Positions 1-7,213 of a stretch of DNA of 64,000 nt are shown piece after piece. Position 1 is the first letter of the stretch; each line of letters opens with the position of its first letter. The notes under the pieces were generated by a model. It was not told the origin of the DNA. It made no database searches and saw only the letters and a list, made by a program, of their open reading frames with translations. A program made the position numbers and the translations under genes. The DNA comes from Streptomyces sp. Ag109_O5-10 (lineage in GTDB: Bacteria; Actinomycetota; Actinomycetes; Streptomycetales; Streptomycetaceae): NCBI RefSeq assembly GCF_900105755.1, contig NZ_FNTQ01000001.1, forward strand, positions 2,232,001 to 2,296,000. The letters are read 5' to 3'.

Positions 1-90
1 ACCGGGAGTTACGAACGGCCCGCACCGCGCACCGACCCCCTGCACCCCCCGCAGGACCAGAACCACCTTCCGGAAGGAGCCGAGCAGTGA
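1..90 (+). CDS. cvnA: C-terminal tail of conservon sensor-kinase-like protein CvnA (partial, 5' end outside window)
   Basis: The first frame is open from the left edge to a TGA at 88-90. That TGA overlaps the GTG start of the next gene as GTGA. The 29 residues visible are rich in Pro, Glu and Gln and end LPEGAEQ, as expected of a disordered tail. In cvnABCD conservons the first product is a membrane-bound, histidine-kinase-like protein that works with CvnB, CvnC and the GTPase CvnD. The catalytic domains lie outside the window, so the call rests on position and the stop/start overlap, not on a domain. Confidence 0.55.
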   Translation, partial: TGSYERPAPRTDPLHPPQDQNHLPEGAEQ

Positions 91-563
91 GCACGTCGAC
101 AGGTGACACCCCGACGGGCGGCGTCACGCCGACCGACCTGCAGGCGGCCGCAGCCGACTTCACCTGGCTGCTGAACCGCTTCGCCACCGAGACCGCCGGC
201 GTGGTCGACGCGATCGCCGTGTCCTCCGACGGTCTGCTGATCGCGGTCTCGGAACTGCGTGAGCGCGCCCACTCCGAGCGACTGGCCGCGATCGTCTCCG
301 GCATCACCAGCCTGGCCGCCGGCGCGTCCGGCAACTACGGCCTGGGCGGCCTCAACAAGGTCATCATCGACCTGGAGGGCGGCCATGTCATCGTCTCCGC
401 GATCGGCAGCGGCGCCGTGCTCGGCGTGGTCGCCGACAAGGAGGCCAAGCTCGGCAACATCGCCTACGAGATGACGCTGTTCGCCAACCGCGCGGGTACG
501 GCGCTCAGTCCGCAGCTCGTCCTGGAACTGAAGAACAGCGTCGGCGTCCCACAGACGCGCTGA
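87..563 (+). CDS. cvnB: Roadblock/LC7-domain protein CvnB (conservon)
   Basis: This 158-residue protein has a roadblock/LC7 domain over about residues 20-120, the fold used by regulators of small Ras-like GTPases. Visible family features are the start of the domain at DFTWLLNRFATETAGV, the central GLGGLNKVIIDLEGGHV stretch and the final helix with NRAGTALSPQLV. There is no signal peptide or membrane segment, so it is cytosolic and probably docks on the kinase-like CvnA at the membrane. The start is GTG at 87, preceded by GGAAGGAG at 72-79. It is the second gene of cvnABCD and is followed 52 bases later by cvnC. Confidence 0.93.
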   Translation: MSTSTGDTPTGGVTPTDLQAAAADFTWLLNRFATETAGVVDAIAVSSDGLLIAVSELRERAHSERLAAIVSGITSLAAGASGNYGLGGLNKVIIDLEGGHVIVSAIGSGAVLGVVADKEAKLGNIAYEMTLFANRAGTALSPQLVLELKNSVGVPQTR

Positions 564-615
564 CCGGCATCGCCGGTCGGCACAGCCGAGAAGGCCGAGA
601 GAGGAAGACACAGCC

Positions 616-1026
616 ATGGCGGACCCGCCTCCGGGCCCGGACCCGGTCGGCCCCGCCCCGGCCGTACGGCCGTTCCTGGTCACCGCCGGCCGGGTGGCGG
701 ACAGCGCCTCCGGACCGGCGATGCCCGTCGAGACCCAGGTGGTGGCCACCGCCGCCGGACTCACCGCCCTGGACCGGCTCTCCTTCGAGCAGCACGACAT
801 CATCGCCGCGTGCCGGATTCCGCAGTCGCTCGCGGAACTGGCGGCCCGGCTGCGGCTGCACCTGAACGTGGTCCGGGTGCTGGCCGAAGACCTGCGCGAG
901 GCCGGGCAGCTGACGGTGCACGTGCCCGACTTCGAGGCCACCCACGACTCGTCCGTCCTGCGCAGGGTTATCGATGGCCTGCGGGCCATCCCCGACTCCC
1001 GAGGGGTACTCCGTGACACCGACTGA
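616..1026 (+). CDS. cvnC: DUF742 protein CvnC (conservon)
   Basis: This 136-residue protein belongs to DUF742. It carries the family's opening VRPFLVTAGR (about residues 17-26) and a C-terminal winged-helix-like region with SLAELAARLRLHLNVVRVLAEDL, typical of small DNA-binding-like folds. Its role in the conservon complex is unknown beyond association with CvnA, B and D. ATG at 616 follows GAGAGGAAG with good spacing. Its 3' end overlaps the probable GTG start of cvnD at 1013 by 14 bases, so the two are translationally coupled. Confidence 0.92.
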   Translation: MADPPPGPDPVGPAPAVRPFLVTAGRVADSASGPAMPVETQVVATAAGLTALDRLSFEQHDIIAACRIPQSLAELAARLRLHLNVVRVLAEDLREAGQLTVHVPDFEATHDSSVLRRVIDGLRAIPDSRGVLRDTD

Positions 1027-1609
1027 CTCGCTGACCCGTGGCACCGGGCGTACGGCCGTCCGGCCGCCGCTGCCGGTGAAGATGGTCATCGCGGGCGGTT
1101 TCGGCGTGGGCAAGACCACCGCCGTCGGCTCGATCTCGGAGATCGAGCCACTGACCACCGAGGCCTCGATCACCGAGGTCGCGGCGGGTGTGGACGACCT
1201 CTCGCTCACCCCGCGCAAGACGACCACGACCGTGGCGATGGACTTCGGCTGCATCACCATCGACCCGACACTGAAGCTGTACCTGTTCGGCACGCCCGGG
1301 CAGGAACGGTTCGGCTTCATGTGGGACGACATCGTGGAAGGCGCGCTCGGCGGGCTCGTCATCGTTGACACGCGTCGCCTCGACGACTGCTATGCGGCGG
1401 TCGACTACTTCGAGCACAAGGGGATTCCGTTCGCCGTCGCGATCAACGCGTTCGACGGACGCGTCGAGCACACGCTGGACGAGGTGCGGTGGGCGCTGGA
1501 TGTCGCCGACGGTACGCCGCTGGTCGTCTTCGACGCGCGGGAACGGGGTTCTGTGCGGGATGCGCTGCTCGTTGTGCTGGAACTGGCGCTGGCGCGCAGT
1601 GGGGAGTAG
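1013..1609 (+). CDS. cvnD: Small Ras-like GTP-binding protein CvnD (conservon)
   Basis: This 198-residue GTPase is the output switch of the conservon. The P-loop GGFGVGKT lies at about residues 28-35, the switch II motif TPGQERF follows, and the G4 position reads NAFD instead of the canonical NKxD. That substitution is usual, as I recall, in this bacterial family. There is no C-terminal prenylation motif. An in-frame ATG at 974 lies deep inside cvnC and would add residues unlike the family, so GTG at 1013 is preferred. The gene ends the operon and faces the osmoprotectant transporter genes, with a copy of the dispersed repeat between them. Confidence 0.93.
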   Translation: MTPTDSLTRGTGRTAVRPPLPVKMVIAGGFGVGKTTAVGSISEIEPLTTEASITEVAAGVDDLSLTPRKTTTTVAMDFGCITIDPTLKLYLFGTPGQERFGFMWDDIVEGALGGLVIVDTRRLDDCYAAVDYFEHKGIPFAVAINAFDGRVEHTLDEVRWALDVADGTPLVVFDARERGSVRDALLVVLELALARSGE

Positions 1610-1647
1610 TGCGGTGGGTGGGGAGCTGCGGGCCGTGTGTGCCTGAG

Positions 1648-1697
1648 CGCGCAGTTCCCCACCCGACCTCCGGCCGGGGGTACCCCCCAGCGCCCTG
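1648..1697 (-). repeat. Dispersed intergenic repeat, copy 1 (inverted, long form)
   Basis: GCGCAGTTCCCC followed by a CCGGCCGGGGG block and CCCCCCAGCGCC is the reverse-strand form of the repeat seen at eleven other places in the window. It lies between the convergent cvnD and ABC permease genes. Confidence 0.7.
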
Positions 1698-1699
1698 AG

Positions 1700-2368
1700 T
1701 CAGTTGCCCTGGCGTACTCCGGGCGAGACCGTCAGCCGCTGCAGCGCCCAGAAGATGCCCAGCGTCGCCAGGGCCATCGCCGCCACCAGGGTGGCGCCGC
1801 CCACGACCTTCTCGTAGTTCTTCTGGTAGAGGCCGTCGATGATGTAGCGGCCGAGGCCGCCGAGGCTGACGTAGGCCGCGATGGTCGCCGTCGAGACGAT
1901 CTGGATCGCCGCCGAGCGCAGGCCGCTGAGGATCAGCGGAAGGGCGACCGGGAGTTCGACCTGGAAGAGGACGCGTGACTCCGGCATGCCCATGCCGCGA
2001 GCCGCGTCCACCGGGGACGGGTCGACCGAGCGCATCGCCTCGTACGTCGTGACCAGGATCGGCGGCACCGCGAGGATCACCAGCGGGATCATCACCGGCA
2101 GCATGCCGAAGCCGAGCCAGATGAACATCAGGACCAGCAGACCGAAGCTGGGCAGTGCCCGGCCGGCGGTGGCGATCAGGGCGAGGGTGTTGCCGCCGCG
2201 CCCGTAGTGGCCGGTGACCAGACCGATGGGCAGGCCGATGACGGCCGCGTAGGCCAGCGCCTCCAGGGAGTACTGGACGTGCTCCCAGAGCCGGGTGGGG
2301 ATGCCGTCGTAGCCGTGCCAGTGACTGCTGTCGCTGAAGAAGGCGTGGATGAAGTTGAGGACGTTCAC
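1700..2368 (-). CDS. Osmoprotectant (glycine betaine/choline-type) ABC transporter permease
   Basis: This 222-residue membrane protein has about five or six hydrophobic segments and the ABC-permease EAA loop (EAMRSVDPSPVDAARGMGMPES). It matches the OpuCB/OpuCD/ProW permease family, with the typical QYSLEALAYAAVIGLPIGL and GLGRYIIDGL segments. The GTG start overlaps the stop of the upstream permease gene by four bases. Third in an ATPase-permease-permease operon, it would form half of the membrane channel. No substrate-binding-protein gene follows, because cvnD is convergent immediately downstream. Confidence 0.9.
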   Translation of the reverse strand: MNVLNFIHAFFSDSSHWHGYDGIPTRLWEHVQYSLEALAYAAVIGLPIGLVTGHYGRGGNTLALIATAGRALPSFGLLVLMFIWLGFGMLPVMIPLVILAVPPILVTTYEAMRSVDPSPVDAARGMGMPESRVLFQVELPVALPLILSGLRSAAIQIVSTATIAAYVSLGGLGRYIIDGLYQKNYEKVVGGATLVAAMALATLGIFWALQRLTVSPGVRQGN

Positions 2369-3015
2369 CGGGCGCTCTCCTTCGGCATCCAGGGCGTCAG
2401 CACACGGCGTACGAGGACGAGGACGGCGTCGGCCAGGATGGCCAGCACGGCGGTGGTCACGACCGAGTTCACCGCCAGTTCGGGGCGGTGGTAGATGTTC
2501 GCGTCGTTGAGCAGGTTGCCGAGCGCGCCCTGGTTGCCGATCAGCATGCCGACGCTGACCAGGGAGATGCTGGACACGGTGGCCACCCGCAGGCCCGCGA
2601 TGATGGCGGGGACGGCGATCGGCAGCTGCACCTGGAAGTACCGGCGTACCGGGCCGAGGCCCATCGCGGTGGCGGCGGCCAGGGTCTCGGCCGGGACCGA
2701 GCGGACGCCGTCCACGATGGCCGGGACCAGGACCACCAGGCTGTACACGGCGAGCGGGATCATCACCGTCGTCTCGGTCTGGCCCGTGTAGTCGATGAGG
2801 ACGACGAAGAAGGCCAGCGAGGGGATGGCGTACAGGATCGTGGTCACGCCCAGCACCGGCGGGTACAGCCAGCGGAAGCGCACGCAGAGCTGGGCGACGG
2901 GGAGCGAGACCAGGAGGCCGGCCAGCACGGGGATCAGGGCCTCGCGCAGGTGCAGGCCGATCAGGCCGAAGTAGGTGTTCTGAAGGTCGCTCGGGATGTC
3001 GAAGAAGCCGCTCAT
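2365..3015 (-). CDS. Osmoprotectant ABC transporter permease
   Basis: This 216-residue permease is paralogous to the following gene, and the two would form the heterodimeric channel. It has hydrophobic helices and the EAA loop region (ETLAAATAMGLGPVRRYFQVQLP). The start ATG at 3015 overlaps the ATPase stop by four bases, and its own stop overlaps the next start by four bases, so the three genes are translationally coupled. The substrate is inferred from the family (glycine betaine, choline, carnitine or similar) and is not visible in the permease itself. Confidence 0.9.
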   Translation of the reverse strand: MSGFFDIPSDLQNTYFGLIGLHLREALIPVLAGLLVSLPVAQLCVRFRWLYPPVLGVTTILYAIPSLAFFVVLIDYTGQTETTVMIPLAVYSLVVLVPAIVDGVRSVPAETLAAATAMGLGPVRRYFQVQLPIAVPAIIAGLRVATVSSISLVSVGMLIGNQGALGNLLNDANIYHRPELAVNSVVTTAVLAILADAVLVLVRRVLTPWMPKESAR

Positions 3016-4142
3016 CCCCCGACCTTCGCGTCGTCGCGGCCCTCGGCGTGGGCGGTGCGGATCGCGGCGCCGATGACCTGCTGGGAGACGACGCCGACCG
3101 CGCGTCCCTCGCCGTCCACGGCCACGGCCCAGCCGGTCGGCGAGAGCACGGAACCGTCCAGGGCGGCGCGCAGCGAGTCGCGGCCGGGAACGAAAGGGCG
3201 TCCGTACGGGACGAGTTGCTCTGCGCGGATCGAGCCGGCGGAGAGGGTCCGCGGCTCGCCCCAGCCGAGCGGCCTGCCGTCCAGGTCCGTGACGAGGAGA
3301 TAGGGCGCGCCGGCCGTGGCGCGGGCGCCGAGCCGGGCGGCGTCGGCGTCGATCGCGACGATCGGGGCGGTCTGCAGTTCCAGGTCCGCGGACGGGAAGA
3401 AGGAGAGCCGCCGGATGCCCCGGTCGGCGCCGAGGAAGTCCTCGACGAAGGCGTCCGCGGGGTCGGTGAGCAGTTCGGCCGGCGGAGCGTACTGGGCGAG
3501 ATGGCCGCCGGTGCGCATCACGGCGACCATCGTGCCGAGCTTGATCGCCTCGTCGATGTCATGGGTGACGAAGACGATGGTCTTGCCCAACTCGTCCTGG
3601 ATACGCAGGAGTTCGTCCTGGAGACCCTTGCGGACCACGGGGTCGACGGCGGAGAACGGCTCGTCCATCAGCAGCACCGGCGGGTCGGCGGCGAGCGCCC
3701 GGGCCACGCCGACGCGCTGCTGCTGGCCGCCGGAGAGCTGGTACGGGTACCGCTTGGCGAGCGCCGAGTCCAGACCCACCCGCTCCATCAGCTCGGCCGC
3801 CTGCGCCCGCGCCTTCTGCTTGGTCCAGCCGAGCAGCCGGGGCACGGTGGCGATGTTGTCGATGATGGTGCGGTGCTGGAAGAGACCGGCGTTCTGGATG
3901 ACGTAACCCATGGACCGGCGCAGGGTGTTGACCGGCTGCGCGTGGATGTCGGCGCCGTCCAGGAGGATGCGGCCCTCGGTGGGCTCCACCATCCGGTTGA
4001 TCATCCGCAGGGTCGTCGTCTTGCCGCAGCCCGAGGGGCCGACGAAGACGGTGATCGAACGGTCCGGTATCTCCAGGGAGAGCCGGTCGACGGCGACCGT
4101 ACCGTCCGGGTACCGCTTGGTGACTGAATCTATCCGTATCAA
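3012..4142 (-). CDS. Osmoprotectant ABC transporter ATP-binding protein with C-terminal CBS domains
   Basis: This 376-residue ATPase has Walker A GPSGCGKT (about 35-42), signature LSGGQQQRVGVARAL, Walker B VLLMDEP and the switch His in FVTHD. About 120 C-terminal residues resemble a CBS pair, which in OpuA/OpuC-type ATPases can sense ionic strength. TTG at 4142 is chosen because it gives the family's N-terminus (IRIDSVTKRYPDG). The frame stays open to 4361, but that extension is unlike any ATPase. GAAGGGTAT upstream could be read as a ribosome binding site or as a sigma-B-like -10 (GGGTAT), so an osmotic-stress promoter is possible but unproven. Confidence 0.9.
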   Translation of the reverse strand: MIRIDSVTKRYPDGTVAVDRLSLEIPDRSITVFVGPSGCGKTTTLRMINRMVEPTEGRILLDGADIHAQPVNTLRRSMGYVIQNAGLFQHRTIIDNIATVPRLLGWTKQKARAQAAELMERVGLDSALAKRYPYQLSGGQQQRVGVARALAADPPVLLMDEPFSAVDPVVRKGLQDELLRIQDELGKTIVFVTHDIDEAIKLGTMVAVMRTGGHLAQYAPPAELLTDPADAFVEDFLGADRGIRRLSFFPSADLELQTAPIVAIDADAARLGARATAGAPYLLVTDLDGRPLGWGEPRTLSAGSIRAEQLVPYGRPFVPGRDSLRAALDGSVLSPTGWAVAVDGEGRAVGVVSQQVIGAAIRTAHAEGRDDAKVGG

Positions 4143-4532
4143 AACGCCGAATACCCTTCGGGTTTGCCAGAAAGTGCCCAGATATCGACCACGGTCGCCG
4201 TGGCGCAGGCTGTTCTGCCAGAGTCTAAACCGGAAGTGTTTCAGCGCTTTGGCAGCTGACTGATCCTCTTCAGTTTGTGACCTGCCCGTCGTCCGCCGTG
4301 CGCCACCTGCGGGTTGCCTGATTTCCATTCCTCGCCCGGTGAAGCCCCAGGACCGCCCCAACGGCGGTCAGGCACCGACTCCGAGGTCGCGACCCGGGTG
4401 AAGAAGCACGGCACTGCCGTGAGCGCGTACAGCGGTCCGTGCCGACTGGACGCGTCCCACATGGGCCGACCCGCTCCCCCTTCGCATCGAGATATCGTGG
4501 TGTGTCGGAGTGATCGACGGGAACGGTGGCAC
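4143..4532. other. Divergent promoter region between the osmoprotectant operon and the ArsR-type regulator
   Basis: This stretch of 390 bases has no convincing gene. The frame of the regulator stays open back to 4314, but that extension has no ribosome binding site and no regulator-like sequence. The left part must hold the promoter of the transporter operon. The right end holds the GCATCGAGATATCG motif at 4484-4497 that recurs in front of the quinone reductase gene. Confidence 0.5.
4484..4497 (+). promoter_or_regulatory. Candidate operator, copy upstream of the ArsR-type regulator
   Basis: GCATCGAGATATCG lies 35 bases before the regulator's ATG. GCATCGCAATATGTCG at 4884-4899, in the promoter of the next gene, shares GCATCG, two variable bases and ATAT. 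A motif present before both the regulator and its neighbour is what an autoregulated operator would look like. This is inference. Confidence 0.4.
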
Positions 4533-4865
4533 ATGGCAGCGACGGCGGAACTGGACCCGAACGGCCTGATCGAGGTGTTCAAGGCCCTCGGCAACCCGGC
4601 CCGGCTGCAGATCATGCAGTGGCTGAAGGATCCCGACACGCACTTCGCCGCGTACGAGCCGATCGCGGACCGCCGGTCGGTCGGCGTGTGCGTCATGCAC
4701 ATCCAGGCCAAGTCCGGGCTCTCCCAGTCGACGGTCTCCAGCTACATGAGCACCCTCGAACGGGCCGGGCTCGTACACCCCACGAGGGTGGGCAAGTTCA
4801 CCCACTACCGACGTGCCGAGGAGCGGCTGGCGCGGCTGGCGGAGACGATCGGCACCGCTCTCTGA
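4533..4865 (+). CDS. ArsR-family winged-helix transcriptional regulator
   Basis: This 110-residue regulator opens with an ArsR-like helix (LIEVFKALGNPARLQIMQWL). It has a recognition helix SGLSQSTVSSYMSTLERAGLV and a beta-wing THPTRVGKFTHYRR-type segment. The classic metal-binding ELCVCDL motif is absent. One Cys (in VGVCVMHIQ) sits just before the recognition helix, so redox or electrophile sensing is possible. The neighbouring quinone reductase gene is the likely target. ATG at 4533 gives the usual family length. Confidence 0.85.
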   Translation: MAATAELDPNGLIEVFKALGNPARLQIMQWLKDPDTHFAAYEPIADRRSVGVCVMHIQAKSGLSQSTVSSYMSTLERAGLVHPTRVGKFTHYRRAEERLARLAETIGTAL

Positions 4866-4878
4866 CCCCCAACTCCCA

Positions 4879-4906
4879 TTGACGCATCGCAATATGTCGA
4901 TATGAT
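4879..4906 (+). promoter_or_regulatory. Near-consensus sigma-70-type promoter of the quinone reductase gene, with candidate operator
   Basis: TTGACG (4879-4884) and TATGAT (4901-4906) are separated by 16 bases. Position +7 from the -10 box is the A of the ATG at 4913, so the transcript is predicted to be leaderless. The spacer contains GCATCGCAATATGTCG, which matches the motif in front of the ArsR gene. Binding there would occlude RNA polymerase. Confidence 0.65.
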
Positions 4907-4912
4907 CTCCTC

Positions 4913-5611
4913 ATGTCGACCTCCGCTGCCGCCGATGCCGCCGATGCCGCGCCCGCCGCACTGATCGTGCACGCTCACCCCGAGCCCCGCTCGTTCAACA
5001 CCGCCCAGATGACCACCGCCGCCCGGGTCCTGCGCGAGGCCGGATACCGCGTCGACGTCCTCGACCTCTACGCCGAGGGCTGGGCCCCGGTCCTCGGCCG
5101 CGAGGAATTCGCACCGGTGGACGGCCCGTTCAAGCCGCAGGCCGAGCAGATGCGGGCCGTCGCGGCGGGGACGCTCGACGCGGCCGTCCGCGACCATCTC
5201 GACCGGCTGCTCGCCGCCGACCTGCTCGTGCTGTCGTTCCCGCTGTGGTGGTCCTCGCTGCCCGCCGTCCTCAAGGGATGGATCGACCGGGTCTTCGTGA
5301 TGGGCGAGGTCTTCGGCGGGGAGCACGGGCTCTTCGACCAGGGGGCCCTCGCCGGAAAGCGCGCGGTCCTGCTGGTCACGACCGGCGGTTCCGGCGAGGC
5401 GTTCCGGCCCGGCGGCACCTACGGCGCGCTGGACGACTTCCTGTTCCACATCCGCCGCGGAATGCTGGAGTTCGTCGGCTTCCAGGTCCTCGATCCGGTG
5501 GTCACCCACGCGCCGGCCCGCATGACCGACCAGGAGCGGACGGCGGCGCTGGACGCGGCCGCGGAGTCCGTCGCACGCCTGGCGAAGGAGCACCCCTCCC
5601 CCGTCCGCTGA
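4913..5611 (+). CDS. NAD(P)H quinone oxidoreductase, flavodoxin-fold (NQO/KefF-like)
   Basis: This 232-residue flavodoxin-fold reductase transfers two electrons from NAD(P)H to quinones through bound FMN or FAD. Visible motifs are the flavin-phosphate loop LIVHAHPEPRSFN (about 18-30), the active-site region LSFPLWWSSLPAVLKGWIDR (about 106-125) and a GGSGEAF loop. It is cytosolic. An Ala/Asp-rich start of about 14 residues precedes the fold. No ribosome binding site precedes the ATG, consistent with leaderless initiation. The adjacent ArsR-type gene and shared upstream motif suggest induction by quinones or another electrophile. Confidence 0.88.
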   Translation: MSTSAAADAADAAPAALIVHAHPEPRSFNTAQMTTAARVLREAGYRVDVLDLYAEGWAPVLGREEFAPVDGPFKPQAEQMRAVAAGTLDAAVRDHLDRLLAADLLVLSFPLWWSSLPAVLKGWIDRVFVMGEVFGGEHGLFDQGALAGKRAVLLVTTGGSGEAFRPGGTYGALDDFLFHIRRGMLEFVGFQVLDPVVTHAPARMTDQERTAALDAAAESVARLAKEHPSPVR

Positions 5612-5625
5612 GCCGCCGGGACGCG

Positions 5626-6123
5626 TCAGGCGGCCGCCGGCCGCTCCCCCGCGACCGGGAAGCCCGCCGTGCGCAGCACCTGCCGCCCCGCGTCCACCGC
5701 GAACACCTCACAGCCGGGATGCGCGGCCGCCCATACCACGCCCTCGGCACCCATCGCGAAGGCGGCCGTGGCCACGGCATCCGCCCCGGACACGGTGTCC
5801 ACGTCCGCGCTCTGTGCCTTCAGTGTCTCCGACACCAGCACCGGCACGGCGGCCGCCGTCTGCGGATGGTTCGGCTGCCGGAGCATCGTGACCGCGGAGA
5901 TCCTGTCCCCGGAGAAGGTCACCCGGACCTGCACCGGGCCCTTGTCCGTGGTGACGGTGGTGCCCTTGACCACCGTCCCCGAAGAGGCGGCGGCCGAGGA
6001 ACTCGGTGCGGGCTCGGCGGCGGACGTGCCGGCGGTGGTCGTACCGCCGGTCGACGGCTCGTAGCGCCAGACGGGGACCAGGCCCGCGATGCTCAGGACG
6101 ACGACGGGTATGGCTCGCTGCAC
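5626..6123 (-). pseudogene. Chimeric remnant: FMN-binding domain fused to the C-terminus of an ApbE-like flavin transferase
   Basis: The open frame codes 165 residues. It begins with a membrane anchor (QRAIPVVVLSIAGLVPVW) and an FMN-binding (PF04205-like) region to about residue 112. The flavin-attachment motif should read SGA(T/S), but here it reads SGAD and runs straight into DAVATAAFAMGAEGV, followed by HPGCEVFAVDAGRQVL. I recognise that as the C-terminal part of ApbE (FAD:protein FMN transferase). The junction is near 5780-5790. The acceptor Thr and most of ApbE are missing, so it is probably non-functional. GTG at 6123 follows the truncated reductase fragment by 10 bases. Confidence 0.65.
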
Positions 6124-6133
6124 GGTGTCTCTC

Positions 6134-6412
6134 TCATCCCGCCAGGCTGAAACGCTCGAAGTGGATCTGCGGCTTGGGCACGCCCAGGTCACCCAGGGTG
6201 CGCAGGACCGCGTTCATCATCGGGGGCGGCCCGCACAGGAAGACGTCCCGGTCGGCGATGTCCGGCACGAGCCGGGCCAGTTCGCGCGGGGCCAGCCGGT
6301 CGGGGACGGGCGGGCCGGGCCACCACCCTGGGGCGTAGGGGGCGCAGGGGGTGCTGGGACGGTCGTCACGGGTGGGCCGCTCCTTGGTCGGGTCCTGGGA
6401 GTCGAGCTTCAC
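6134..6412 (-). pseudogene. C-terminal fragment of a ferric reductase-like/ferredoxin-reductase family protein
   Basis: Only about the last 55-60 residues match the family. They contain the NAD-binding end VFLCGPPPMMNAVLRTLGDL and the terminal HFERFSLAG. A normal member has around 450 residues with a heme-binding membrane domain plus FAD and NAD domains. Here the preceding 35 residues are Pro/Asp/Arg-rich and unrelated. In intact loci this gene is followed by FMN-binding and ApbE genes, and here both are reduced to one chimera. The whole module therefore looks collapsed by internal deletion. Confidence 0.7.
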
Positions 6413-6520
6413 CCGTGGCCGCTGTCGTTTTCCTGTCGGACGACTTTCAACTGGTTATCGATGTGTTTTCGGTGAGGGCACGGGTCTGGCGGCCACGGCC
6501 GCGTGCCGCAGTATGAGCGG

Positions 6521-7213
6521 GTGGAAAAAGTACGACTCCTCGTCGTGGACGACGACCCGCCGATCGCCGACCTGGTCGCGACGGTCGCGCGGTACGAGGG
6601 CTGGGACGCGGTCACCGCGTACTCCGGTGAGGACGCGCTGGCGCGGGCCGCCGAGTTCCGGCCGGACATCGTCGTGCTCGACCTGATGCTGCCCGACCTC
6701 GACGGCTTCGGTGTGCTCGACCGGCTGCGGCACTCCGGGACGATGGTGCCGGTGGTGTTCCTCACGGCCCGCGACGGGGTGGCCGACCGGGTCGCGGGGC
6801 TGACCCGGGGCGGGGACGACTACCTGGTCAAGCCGTTCGCGGTGGAGGAGTTGATGGCCCGGCTGCGCACGGTCCTGCGGCGCAGCGCCGGTCCCGGCTT
6901 CCAGCGCTCGGTACTGCGGGTCGCCGACCTGACGATGGACGAGGACACCCGCGAGGTGCGTCGCGGCGACCGGCTGCTCTCCCTGACGCCGACCGAGTTC
7001 GAGGTGCTGCGCTACCTGCTGCGCAAATCGCCGGCCGTGCTCACCAAGGCGCAGATCCTCGACCACGTGTGGGAATACGGCTTCGGCGGCCGTTCGAACG
7101 TGGTGGAGCTCGTGGTCAGCCGGCTGCGCCGGAAGATGGACGAGGACGGCGAACCGCTGATCCACACCGTGCGCGGCTTCGGGTACGTCATACGGCAGCA
7201 GGCCGCGGAGTGA
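6521..7213 (+). CDS. OmpR/PhoB-family response regulator
   Basis: This 230-residue regulator has a receiver domain (1-120) with the acidic DDD cluster at 10-12, phospho-acceptor Asp54 in VVLDLMLPDLDG and Lys in DYLVKPF. A C-terminal winged-helix domain follows, with LTPTEFEVLRYLL and the recognition region NVVELVVSRLRRKM. GTG at 6521 gives the family's start (EKVRLLVVDDD), while a GTG at 6503 is also possible. Its stop overlaps the kinase start by four bases. It lies divergent to the decayed ferric reductase/FMN locus, which may once have been its target. Confidence 0.93.
   Translation: MEKVRLLVVDDDPPIADLVATVARYEGWDAVTAYSGEDALARAAEFRPDIVVLDLMLPDLDGFGVLDRLRHSGTMVPVVFLTARDGVADRVAGLTRGGDDYLVKPFAVEELMARLRTVLRRSAGPGFQRSVLRVADLTMDEDTREVRRGDRLLSLTPTEFEVLRYLLRKSPAVLTKAQILDHVWEYGFGGRSNVVELVVSRLRRKMDEDGEPLIHTVRGFGYVIRQQAAE

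Noticed and set aside
4314..4532. In-frame N-terminal extension of the ArsR-type regulator.
   Set aside because: No family similarity or ribosome binding site. ATG 4533 gives the standard winged-helix protein.
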